DNA of 64,000 nt from NCBI GenBank assembly GCA_964384025.1, contig CAYLJJ010000001.1, positions 171,511 through 235,510 on the forward strand, given 5' to 3'. Below are positions 40,951 through 48,323 of the stretch, in pieces. A program made the position numbers and the translations under genes. This DNA comes from CAYLJJ01 sp964384025. Its GTDB lineage: Bacteria > Myxococcota_A > Bradymonadia > UBA7976 > UBA1532. Position 1 is the first letter of the stretch. Every line of letters starts with the position of its first letter. Under the pieces are notes generated by a model. The model worked only from the letters and a program-made list of their open reading frames with translations, was not told where the DNA came from and made no database searches.

Positions 40951-41760
40951 GTGCGTGTTGCCCTGTTCTTCGATGGCAAAGATTTTTATGGGGGTTGGAA
41001 AGATCGCTCTGATCGCCCTGAGATTGATTATGAGAAGCTCAGCAAATGGCTGGTCAGACGAGTCGGTGGACGAACCCTCTGGGGCGCTCATTGGTACACA
41101 GGAATCGATAAAAGTGAGGACGCAGGCAGCGGCCAGCAGAAGCTGGCCGGATTCCTGGATATGCTGGAGCACCGCCCCGGCTTCTTTGTCCATCGCCTCT
41201 ATCGCCGCTCTTTGACTCACCGCTGCACAAGCTGTGGTTCTGAATATCGTTACCCCCAAGAGAAGGGGGTTGACACCACGATGGTCGCCGACATCCTCCG
41301 CCTAGCGGCTGTAGATGCCTATGATATCGCCGTACTCCTCACAGGGGACTCAGAGCAGGCCCCCGCTGTAGAAGCGCTGCGGATCTTAGGAAAGCAGGCT
41401 TTTGTAGCTTCTTGGGGAGGAGCTGGGCTCTCTCCAAGGCTGCGTCGTGTGGCTTTTGATCATGTGGATCTTCTGAATGGAGTGGAGCACTTCGAGACGG
41501 AGCGTCTCCATGAGCCCAGCCCCGGCAATGAGAAGAGCTATAGCGATTCGGGCGCCGTCTTCTTAGAGGAGCTGAGCAAGGCAGAGGAGCACTTCAAGCC
41601 GGGCTTTGTAGGCCTTAACTACTTCATCACGCGCTGGTCCAGCCCCGGTATGGACAGCACCGCTGAGGCTCGACGCCACCTCCTGGATTCCCTTGTCGAG
41701 GAGTGCAAGGTAGAGGTCTATGAAGCCACCAACGGAGATCGCGCCATCCGCACCCTCTGA
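40951..41760 (+). CDS. NYN-domain protein (PIN-like ribonuclease fold, LabA/DUF88 type)
   Basis: The protein has 269 residues from a GTG preceded by GGAGG at 6 bases. The NYN core shows the acidic positions of PIN-like nucleases: VALFFDGKDFY at the N-terminus, KGVDTTMVADILRLAAVDAY in the middle, and DIAVLLTGDSEQAPAVEAL. A CTSCGSEYRY segment (about 90) forms half a zinc-binding knuckle. The C-terminal part (about 185-269) is an unknown helical extension. It probably cuts RNA in the cytosol. It is transcribed alone and is not in an evident toxin-antitoxin arrangement. Confidence 0.82.
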   Translation: MRVALFFDGKDFYGGWKDRSDRPEIDYEKLSKWLVRRVGGRTLWGAHWYTGIDKSEDAGSGQQKLAGFLDMLEHRPGFFVHRLYRRSLTHRCTSCGSEYRYPQEKGVDTTMVADILRLAAVDAYDIAVLLTGDSEQAPAVEALRILGKQAFVASWGGAGLSPRLRRVAFDHVDLLNGVEHFETERLHEPSPGNEKSYSDSGAVFLEELSKAEEHFKPGFVGLNYFITRWSSPGMDSTAEARRHLLDSLVEECKVEVYEATNGDRAIRTL

Positions 41761-41873
41761 TCCTCTGTGCTGAAATGGGCACCTCAACGCTCGAAGTCGT
41801 GCTATCAAGCCCTGTATGCAACAATCAAAAATCTAAGCGAATATCTGTTGTTCCTAGAAAATGGACGTAAAGA

Positions 41874-42221
41874 GTGATTGAAAAGTTGCGAGAGAGGCTT
41901 CAGGCACGTGCTCATGAGCTGTTGAAGCTCTCTGTCACAAGTAGAGAGAGCAGGAAATCTGTAGAGCTTGACCAAACACGGGTCGGCCGTCTTTCGCGTA
42001 TGAATGCTATGCAGATGCAGGCTATGTTTCAGGAGAACGAACGGCTACGACAAGCAGAGATTGGACGGATCAAAGTAGCTATTCGTCGTATCGAAACGGA
42101 TGATTATGGTTACTGTGTCCATTGCGATGAAGCGATCGCGCCCAAACGCCTAGAGTTGGATCCAAGCATTCTCAGCTGTATCGAATGTGCTCGGCGCAGA
42201 GAAGGATCGACAGGCAGATGA
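41874..42221 (+). CDS. DksA/TraR-type zinc-finger protein
   Basis: The protein has 115 residues. The N-terminal half is a helical coiled-coil segment (MNAMQMQAMFQENERLRQ). The C-terminal zinc finger has two Cys pairs, CVHC and CIEC, with the family spacing and DDYGYCVHCDEAIAPKRLEL and PSILSCIECARRRE. DksA-like proteins bind RNA polymerase and change promoter response to ppGpp. It is closer to the shorter, TraR/YbiI-like members than to full DksA (about 150 residues). The first codon appears to be GTG at 41874; no ATG fits the frame near it. Confidence 0.88.
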   Translation: MIEKLRERLQARAHELLKLSVTSRESRKSVELDQTRVGRLSRMNAMQMQAMFQENERLRQAEIGRIKVAIRRIETDDYGYCVHCDEAIAPKRLELDPSILSCIECARRREGSTGR

Positions 42222-42348
42222 GCTGAGAAGCTGCTGCTTAGATTGCTCTGCTCTTCAATCAGCGCGTTTACCCCTTTACATGCCGAACCGTTTGGGCTCT
42301 AAGCTCAACATAAGGAAATCCTGAAGCACTCATCTCCAAAGGAGAGCT

Positions 42349-43806
42349 ATGCGTTCGCTGCTCCTCTCTCTGATCTTCAGCCTCTCCGCTCAGGCTCAAT
42401 GGGAGCGCGTCTCTCAAGGAGAGGCTGACCTCTTTTTGATGGCCGCCTCAGCGCCCAAAGCTGATCTCCTCTTTGTTTGCGGTTTTCGCTTGGATATGAG
42501 CAACATCTTCACGCCCATCATCCCCAAGCTGAGCCTCAGCCGCGATGGAGGCGTCACCTTTGAGGAGATCAGCGGTACCTTAGCTGAGCCAGGAACCGCC
42601 ATCCCCAACACCCTCCATTTTCTAGATGAGCGTCGAGGCTGGCTTGCTCTGGGGGCAGAGATCGCGCATACAGAGGATGGAGGGGAGAGCTGGAAGCGTG
42701 TCAACCTGCCCGCCGAGATCCTCGCCCTTTGGATATTCCCCGATGGCCAAGGCTGGGCGGCAGGCGTAGGAGGCAGGCTTTTTAAGAGTGAGGATGGAGA
42801 ACACTGGAGCCCAGTAGAGAGCCCAACCGAGAGTGACCTACGGCAACTCTTCTGGAGTGACCCAGAGCATGGTTGGGCGTTGGGGCACCAAGAGCGGACG
42901 GAGGAGGATCCTTGGAATGAGGAGCCCTCCCAGACCTTTATCGAGGGAGGGCAGCTCATCTATACCCAGGATGGAGGCGCTACTTGGAACTTAGGAGCTC
43001 AGTTTGAAGGGGGCAGTGGCAGCCTCTTCTTCCTTCCTGATCATCAAAGAGGCTGGCTCAGTACCTGGATCCCTGAGCGCCCCGATGCTCCCAACTCTCG
43101 AGCCCAGCTCTTCTCTACTCAGGATGGGGGTCAGAGTTTTCAAGAGATGCTGTCGGATACTCAGGTGGGCAGCTTGGATCTCGGATTTGGTGCAGCCCCG
43201 ATTTATGCTTCACGCTTCCTGACACAGCGCTGGGCTGATGAGCGACGGGGACATCTGGCGGGCTACGCCTTCCTGATGGAGGCTCAGAGCAGCGGCAAGG
43301 GCAGTGAGCAGATCATGCGCTTGCTTGACTTTCGCACTGAGGATGGCGGAGAGAGCTGGGAGAAGACAGATCTGGGAATGATCCAGGTCGAGTTTGGCCT
43401 CTCTCCTGAGCTTCCACCCTCAGATGGTCAGTTTATCGGGGGCGCTTTCTACGATCTTCACAGGGGCTGGCTTCTGGCCGATAAGGGAACGGTCTGGGTT
43501 TGGGATGAGCCCTGTGTGGATTTAGAAGAGTGTGGATCTGGCTCCCGCTGCGATGCTGGACTTTGTGCTGAGGATCTTCAGGGAGGCACTGGCGGCTCTG
43601 GAGGTGATGTTGATCAAGGAGATAGCCCCCCTGGAGGTTCTGGAGGCCAGCCTCAACCGGATGGAGGTTTTTCAACAGATGATCCCGCGGATGATGGCGG
43701 GGGGGATGGGGGCTGCGCGCTCTCTCAACAGCCCACAACAGCTCCTCTGCTCCTGGGTCTCCTGTTCCTGATCCTTTGGCGAGCAAGGCGCTCTCTCAAA
43801 ACCTAA
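42349..43806 (+). CDS. Secreted Asp-box (BNR/YCF48-like) propeller protein with MYXO-CTERM-type tail
   Basis: The protein has 485 residues. It has a cleavable signal peptide (MRSLLLSLIFSLSAQAQW) and at least six Asp-box repeats (SRDGGVTFEEISG, TEDGGESWKRVNL, SEDGEHWSPVE, TQDGGATWNLG, STQDGGQSFQEM, TEDGGESWEKTDL) that make a beta-propeller like YCF48. A Cys-rich bit (CVDLEECGSGSRC) and Gly/Asp linker follow. The end, DGGCALSQQPTTAP then a hydrophobic helix and WRARRSLKT, fits a MYXO-CTERM sorting signal (Cys, membrane helix, basic end). It is probably presented on the cell surface. It ends 4 bases into the convergent Cys-rich lipoprotein gene. Confidence 0.8.
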   Translation: MRSLLLSLIFSLSAQAQWERVSQGEADLFLMAASAPKADLLFVCGFRLDMSNIFTPIIPKLSLSRDGGVTFEEISGTLAEPGTAIPNTLHFLDERRGWLALGAEIAHTEDGGESWKRVNLPAEILALWIFPDGQGWAAGVGGRLFKSEDGEHWSPVESPTESDLRQLFWSDPEHGWALGHQERTEEDPWNEEPSQTFIEGGQLIYTQDGGATWNLGAQFEGGSGSLFFLPDHQRGWLSTWIPERPDAPNSRAQLFSTQDGGQSFQEMLSDTQVGSLDLGFGAAPIYASRFLTQRWADERRGHLAGYAFLMEAQSSGKGSEQIMRLLDFRTEDGGESWEKTDLGMIQVEFGLSPELPPSDGQFIGGAFYDLHRGWLLADKGTVWVWDEPCVDLEECGSGSRCDAGLCAEDLQGGTGGSGGDVDQGDSPPGGSGGQPQPDGGFSTDDPADDGGGDGGCALSQQPTTAPLLLGLLFLILWRARRSLKT

Positions 43807-45419
43807 ATGCAGCGTCCATCCTCTTGACAGCTTCTCCTCTGACGACAGCGATAACCCTGACGACAATCGGGGAAACAGCCCCCCTGCGTTGAGTCACAGA
43901 TATAGCCTTCTCGGCAGCCCCCTTCACAGAGCGCGAGGCAGAGCGGACCCTCCATGCTGAGTATACAGCTCTCTCCATTTGGGCAGCCGTTGATGGGATC
44001 ACAAAACAGGGTGCAGTAGCCTCCTGACCAGCCTGTCTGTGAGCCCTGCGGCGTTTGCTCTGGAATACAGCGCCCTCCTCCACAATCTATCGGTGTTTGA
44101 CAGGGGATACCGACAGGGAGATTGGGGGGAGTGAGGGTACAGAGGCCGTCAGGACCACACTCAGCCCCCTCTCCACAATCCCAACCCAAGCGGCAATCAG
44201 GCAGGCAAACACCCCAGATAGGCTCACAGAGGTAGCCCTCTCGACAGCCCTCAGCGCACTCTCTCAAACAAAGGCCCACCCCTTCCAAAATGCGGCAAAC
44301 TCCCTTTGCTCCACACTCCTCATCGCTGATGCAGTGACCGGAGCAGTATCCCTCACCCCACTCAGAGAGGCAGAGGCCCTCAGCGCATTCCCCGAAGTCT
44401 GTACAGAGCTCTCCAACCTCCCGTGTGCCCGGTGCGGGGACACAGCGGCCATCCTCCTCAGCGCAGACCAAGTCAGCGCAGTTCCAGCCCAAGCGGCAGT
44501 CAGGTAGACAGACGTTCCAGTCAATGTCACAGATATAGCCCTCTCGGCAGCCCTCAGCCTCTGAGCAGTTCGGGAAGCAGAGAGGGTCGTCGCCCAACAT
44601 ACGGCAGCTCGCTCCCTCACCACAGTCAGCGTTCTGGAGACAGCCTCCAGAGCAGCTCCCCTCAGGCCAAGCCTCCTGCTCAGAGAGGCAGAGCCCTCCC
44701 AAACACTCTCCTGGGCTCTGGCAGGGTGCTCCATGTAGCGCATCCCCCTGCAGGAGACAGAAGCCTTCAGTGCTGCACTCCGCCTCCTCTCCACAATCCC
44801 AACCGAGGCGACAGTCGGGCAGACAGACCTGCCAAGCGGGCTCACAGAGATAGCCCTCTCGACAGCTCTCCTCACAGGTGCTCAGGCAGAGAGGCTCATC
44901 TCCAAGCACCCTGCAACGCCCCTCCTCTCCACACTCCTCATCGGCGCTGCAGGCACCAGAGCAGTATCCCCCATCCCACTCCAAGCACCAGTCTCCCATG
45001 CAGCCGCTTGCCTCTGTGCAGCTCGCCCCCACTGCGGCTTCTTCAGCAGGAGCTTCACAGCGCCCTGAGCTTTGGCAGCTGAGCCCTTCGGTGCAGAGGC
45101 GCCCTCCCAGACAGTTGGGGAGACAGGCAGCTTCTTCGCAGAGATAGCCCTCACGGCACTCTGAGTCTTCTTCACAGCCCTTGATACAGAGCTGAGCCCC
45201 CTCAACCTCTAGACAGCGACCCTTGCAGCTCGCCCCGCACTCCTCTACACAGGCGCCTCCTATCCAGCCTGTGTTGTGGTGATGTTGTTGTGCAGCGAGG
45301 CAGGTCTCTGAGGCGCAGTCGCTGTGCTGCTTACAGGCATCGCCTAAGGCTGCGCTCTCTCTCTGACAGGAGGGGAGCGCGAGAAAGTAGATCAGGAAGA
45401 GAAGAGAGAAGGGCTTCAT
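43803..45419 (-). CDS. Lipoprotein built of five Cys-rich repeats
   Basis: The protein has 538 residues. The ATG at 45419 has a GGAG site and starts a lipoprotein signal ending in LALPSC (Cys18). The body is five tandem units of about 85-95 residues, each rich in Cys, with a common ending of the form CREGY-x-C, then LPDCRLGW-x-C and a final G-x-C (for example CREGYLCEPAWQVCLPDC). Each unit begins (VL)GxxCxxxxxC. The disulfide-rich pattern looks like EGF-like or growth-factor-receptor-type repeats. It probably mediates binding outside the cell. Its stop overlaps the convergent propeller gene by 4 bases. Many short reading frames on the opposite strand are shadows of its biased codons. Confidence 0.75.
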   Translation of the reverse strand: MKPFSLLFLIYFLALPSCQRESAALGDACKQHSDCASETCLAAQQHHHNTGWIGGACVEECGASCKGRCLEVEGAQLCIKGCEEDSECREGYLCEEAACLPNCLGGRLCTEGLSCQSSGRCEAPAEEAAVGASCTEASGCMGDWCLEWDGGYCSGACSADEECGEEGRCRVLGDEPLCLSTCEESCREGYLCEPAWQVCLPDCRLGWDCGEEAECSTEGFCLLQGDALHGAPCQSPGECLGGLCLSEQEAWPEGSCSGGCLQNADCGEGASCRMLGDDPLCFPNCSEAEGCREGYICDIDWNVCLPDCRLGWNCADLVCAEEDGRCVPAPGTREVGELCTDFGECAEGLCLSEWGEGYCSGHCISDEECGAKGVCRILEGVGLCLRECAEGCREGYLCEPIWGVCLPDCRLGWDCGEGAECGPDGLCTLTPPNLPVGIPCQTPIDCGGGRCIPEQTPQGSQTGWSGGYCTLFCDPINGCPNGESCILSMEGPLCLALCEGGCREGYICDSTQGGCFPDCRQGYRCRQRRSCQEDGRCI

Positions 45420-45692
45420 ACTGGGGACTCCAAGGGAGAGCAAGGTTCTATCGGGCGCGATCGCCAAAAGTGGTCGTGAAGAGCGGAGCGTTGTGCAGTT
45501 TGGAGGAGGATAGAAATTTCAAACGAGCCCTACAATAGCGAAGCGTCCTTTGCTGCTGTGTCCTCTGTTCTTTGCTGTAGATGCTCCAGCTTGCTCGCCT
45601 TGTTCTTAGAGAGGCCCAAACTGTTTCCTTGATTTCCGCCCAAATATTATCGACGCTCTGTAGATTATGAGTGGACTTGTCGCTACGAGAAG

Positions 45693-46847
45693 ATGTCTTT
45701 CAATTCACTCGATCTAGATGGCCTTGATGGTATCTTCCGCGAGAGGACTCTTCAGACACCTCCAGCGCCAGAGACCTCCAAGCCCAAACCTTCAAACGTT
45801 CATGATGCCGCGCTACACCTCTCAATCCAGAGACAGCAAAAGGAGCACATCAGCGCGCCTCAGCCCAACGTTGAGTTGCCTGAAGAGATGGCCCTCGTTC
45901 CCTATAAGCCAGGCCCTGGTTGGGGGCGCTGGTCGCTGGGGATTGGCGCCTGCCTCTGCCTCCTTGGCCTGGGCCTCTGGGGCTTATCCTCCGAAATAGA
46001 AGATCCTCAAGCGCCCATCAGAAAGTCTATATCACTCTTCAACACTCTCTCCCAAGAACAATCAAAGCCTATACAACCTCTCTCTACACAAAAAATGGCC
46101 CTTAATCTAAGAACATCAGAGTCTGAACAAGCTGATATGAGAACAGCAGAACTTGAACAGACTAATATGAGAACAGCAGAACTTGAACAGGCTGATATCA
46201 GAACAGCAGAGCTTGAACAGACTGACATGAAAACAGCAGAGCTTAAGCAGGCTGACATGAGAATATTAGAGCCAGAGCTTGTTGATTTTAGATTAGGGAG
46301 GTCTAAGACTGTCGATGCAGAAGCAATAAAATCAGGGTCTATTAACAGAGATATATTAGAACCGGAATATGCTAAGATAGAGACGGAAATACGGGAGCAG
46401 GTCGAACCGGAATCAGCGCCTGCCGTTCCAAAAGGCGGTATTAATCTTTCGCCTGAAAAAGCAGGATCTATCAACAAGGAAGATTCTAAGCCGACTAAGA
46501 CATTGGAAATTACTAAAAAAAAAGGCAGTTTTATTTTCTTTAATAAGAATGCAAGCAAACTCACCGAAAAACAGCTTCAAAAGCTCCAAGCGATGCTCCC
46601 GCAAATCAAAAACTGTACTTCAAAGCTTAATCTGAGAGGCCACACCTGCAATCTGGGCGGTAAGGCGCCTAATCAGCGCATCGCACGTCGCCGCGCGGCT
46701 TCTCTTGCAGAAGCTCTGGTTCTGTTGGGGATCAGATCTCACAAAATTCAGATTGAGGTTGTCGGGAGCCGGGAGCCTCTGGTTTCTAATAAGAGTCCAG
46801 AAGGGAGAGCGAAGAATCGGCGTGTTGAGATCCTATGCCTAGACTAA
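45693..46847 (+). CDS. Membrane protein with pentapeptide-like repeats and OmpA-like C-terminus
   Basis: The protein has 384 residues. A cytosolic N-terminal part (1-78) leads to one membrane helix (about 80-98, SLGIGACLCLLGLGLWGL). Residues 140-199 form regular five-residue repeats of the type ADMRT-AELEQ-TNMRT, fitting the A(D/N)Lxx pentapeptide-repeat signature. The C-terminus (about 280-384) is an OmpA-like peptidoglycan-binding domain (KLNLRGHTCNLGGKAPNQRI, ARRRAASLAEALVLLGI, EGRAKNRRVEILCLD). It should span inner membrane to cell wall. The repeat portion is more AT-rich than its surroundings. It starts an apparent operon with the V4R and two Roadblock genes. Confidence 0.75.
   Translation: MSFNSLDLDGLDGIFRERTLQTPPAPETSKPKPSNVHDAALHLSIQRQQKEHISAPQPNVELPEEMALVPYKPGPGWGRWSLGIGACLCLLGLGLWGLSSEIEDPQAPIRKSISLFNTLSQEQSKPIQPLSTQKMALNLRTSESEQADMRTAELEQTNMRTAELEQADIRTAELEQTDMKTAELKQADMRILEPELVDFRLGRSKTVDAEAIKSGSINRDILEPEYAKIETEIREQVEPESAPAVPKGGINLSPEKAGSINKEDSKPTKTLEITKKKGSFIFFNKNASKLTEKQLQKLQAMLPQIKNCTSKLNLRGHTCNLGGKAPNQRIARRRAASLAEALVLLGIRSHKIQIEVVGSREPLVSNKSPEGRAKNRRVEILCLD
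46110..46289 (+). repeat. Six tandem 30-bp repeats encoding pentapeptide pairs
   Basis: Six consecutive 30-base units, the first and last more diverged, each encode ten residues of the form RTAELEQ(A/T)DM, that is two five-residue repeats. Units 2 to 5 are nearly identical in DNA. They lie within the OmpA-like membrane protein and are coding repeats, not a CRISPR array. Confidence 0.8.
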
Positions 46848-46890
46848 AGCGCGGCCGCCGAAGATCATGAGCCTCAAAGGAGAGATTCAG

Positions 46891-47427
46891 ATGGGAAGTG
46901 ACTATGAGGGAGCAGGGAAGCTCCTGATCGACTCTATCTTGAAAGGTGAAGAGAAGATTTCAAACCGGGAGGAGTTGGGGAGCATGGTCCCTCTCAAGCT
47001 CTTTCAGTCCATCCGCCTCATCGCCCTGGGATCAGCGATGGAAGAGATGCTGGGTGCAGGTTCACGGGCGTTGATCTATCAAGCAGGTCAGCGTCTGGGG
47101 CTGCACTTAGGAGAAGCGGTTTTAGAAGAAGCCAAGGGCGACCTCAACGCCTATGTTGCTTTGATTCAGGATCTCTGTTTGGAGTTGAAGATCGGCAAGT
47201 TGATCATCGATGAGGTTGATCTAGAGCAGGGGAAGTTGGCCCTCCATTTGGATGAGTGTGTCTCCTGCGCGGGCATTACCGGGATGAACGCGCCCATTTG
47301 CAACTTTGAGACAGGTATGGTGGGGGGTATCATCAAGATCTTCCTCAAGAAGAACGTGAGAGCGGTGGAGACTCACTGTCACGCGGTTGGTGACGAAAGC
47401 TGCGCGATCCAAGTGAAGGTACTTTAG
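46891..47427 (+). CDS. V4R-domain protein
   Basis: The protein has 178 residues from the ATG at 46891, which has an AGGAGAG site 6-8 bases upstream (the in-frame ATG at 46867 lacks one). The core matches the V4R (4-vinyl reductase) domain, a small-molecule-binding fold: IYQAGQRLGLHLGEAVLEEA, KLALHLDECVSCAGITG, NAPICNFETGMVGGIIKIFL and HCHAVGDESCAIQVKVL. The conserved Cys and His residues at the end could bind metal or a hydrophobic ligand. It follows the OmpA-like gene by 43 bases and precedes the Roadblock gene by 12, so it likely acts in the same signalling unit. Confidence 0.82.
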   Translation: MGSDYEGAGKLLIDSILKGEEKISNREELGSMVPLKLFQSIRLIALGSAMEEMLGAGSRALIYQAGQRLGLHLGEAVLEEAKGDLNAYVALIQDLCLELKIGKLIIDEVDLEQGKLALHLDECVSCAGITGMNAPICNFETGMVGGIIKIFLKKNVRAVETHCHAVGDESCAIQVKVL

Positions 47428-47439
47428 GGAGGAGAGATT

Positions 47440-47832
47440 ATGCCAAGCACCACGATCACCAAGCGTGGACACACGGTTGATCGCGTTCTGGCTGAGCTGA
47501 TGTCTCTCAGAGGCGTGACCTCGGCCGCTATCGTAGATCGAGATGGCTTCGTCATCTATATCCGTAAAGATTTCGAGATCAACAGTGAGGCACTGGGCGC
47601 TGCGGTACAGATCATGTTTGGCGCGGCCAACCGCTCTGCTTCCCATGTTCACCAGGAGAACAGCGTCATCGTGATCAGCGAGAACCAAGAAGGGTTGATG
47701 ATCATCGCCCCCCTGGGCCCAGAGTTTACTCTGGCCCTGGTGGCAGATAACAACGCCCTGTTGGGAGCGCTGCGCTTTGAGGTGAAGGAAACCCTCCCTG
47801 TGCTCAGCCGCATCCTCAACCGGAGAGCTTAA
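47440..47832 (+). CDS. Roadblock/LC7-domain protein
   Basis: The protein has 130 residues and a single Roadblock/LC7 domain. It reads VDRVLAELMSLRGVTSAAIV, DRDGFVIYI, then a helix EALGAAVQIMFGAANRSA and strands VIVISENQEGLMIIAPLGPE, as in MglB-like regulators. Such proteins form dimers and act as activators or adaptors of small Ras-like GTPases in polarity and gliding. The ATG has a GGAGGAG site. It lies between a V4R gene and another Roadblock-like gene. No GTPase (MglA-like) gene is within the window, so its partner is elsewhere. Confidence 0.9.
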   Translation: MPSTTITKRGHTVDRVLAELMSLRGVTSAAIVDRDGFVIYIRKDFEINSEALGAAVQIMFGAANRSASHVHQENSVIVISENQEGLMIIAPLGPEFTLALVADNNALLGALRFEVKETLPVLSRILNRRA

Positions 47833-47841
47833 GGTTCGTAG

Positions 47842-48318
47842 ATGCACTGGCTTGAAGAGCAACTCGCCTCTCTGAGATCACAGATCGATGATTTTGAGCG
47901 TCTACGTAAAACCCACTCTCTCTGGGCCTTGGAGGAGCATCAAGGAGACGGGCAACAGCTTGGAGCGCTTGAGTCCTCTGCTGCCCTGACCACGAGGGCA
48001 AGACGGGGCCTCTCCCTTCGCTTCGCTGAGCTGAGCGAGGCGATCTGTCGTCGCCCAGGTCTCAGCACCTGCGTTGTCTCTCATGAGGGCCTCCCCCTCA
48101 GCTTCGCGGGCTTCTCTGAACCCATAGAGGCTCTCTCTGCCCTGAGCCAAGACTGTCAAGTCCTCGGGCGTCAAGCAAAGCGCAGAAGCCAGATGGGTCA
48201 GAGCCAACAGATGGTCATTATCAGCGGAGAGAGCAAATTGGCGCTCTTCTTTATTGGCCCTTTTGTCCTCAGCATCTTGAGTCCCAAGGAGATTCAACTC
48301 GCTCAGGTCCTCAGCTGA
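47842..48318 (+). CDS. Second Roadblock-like protein with N-terminal helix
   Basis: The protein has 158 residues. An N-terminal helix (HWLEEQLASLRSQIDDFERL) precedes a domain with the layout of Roadblock/LC7: LSTCVVSHEGLPLSFAGF, a helix EPIEALSALSQDCQVLGRQA, then MVIISGESKLALFFIGPFV and LSILSPKEIQLAQVLS. The match is weaker than for the preceding gene, so I treat it as a diverged member. It follows 9 bases after the first Roadblock gene, so a heterodimer is plausible. It ends 5 bases before the convergent TPR gene. Confidence 0.7.
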   Translation: MHWLEEQLASLRSQIDDFERLRKTHSLWALEEHQGDGQQLGALESSAALTTRARRGLSLRFAELSEAICRRPGLSTCVVSHEGLPLSFAGFSEPIEALSALSQDCQVLGRQAKRRSQMGQSQQMVIISGESKLALFFIGPFVLSILSPKEIQLAQVLS

Positions 48319-48323
48319 TCTCC

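Noticed and set aside
40645..41259. 204-residue minus-strand frame opposite the NYN gene
   Set aside because: It is a shadow of the NYN gene's codons; the plus-strand frame carries the conserved motifs and a good ribosome binding site.
46110..46289. Array of 30-bp repeats resembling a CRISPR
   Set aside because: The repeats are directly adjacent without spacers and lie in frame in a coding region; no cas genes are near.
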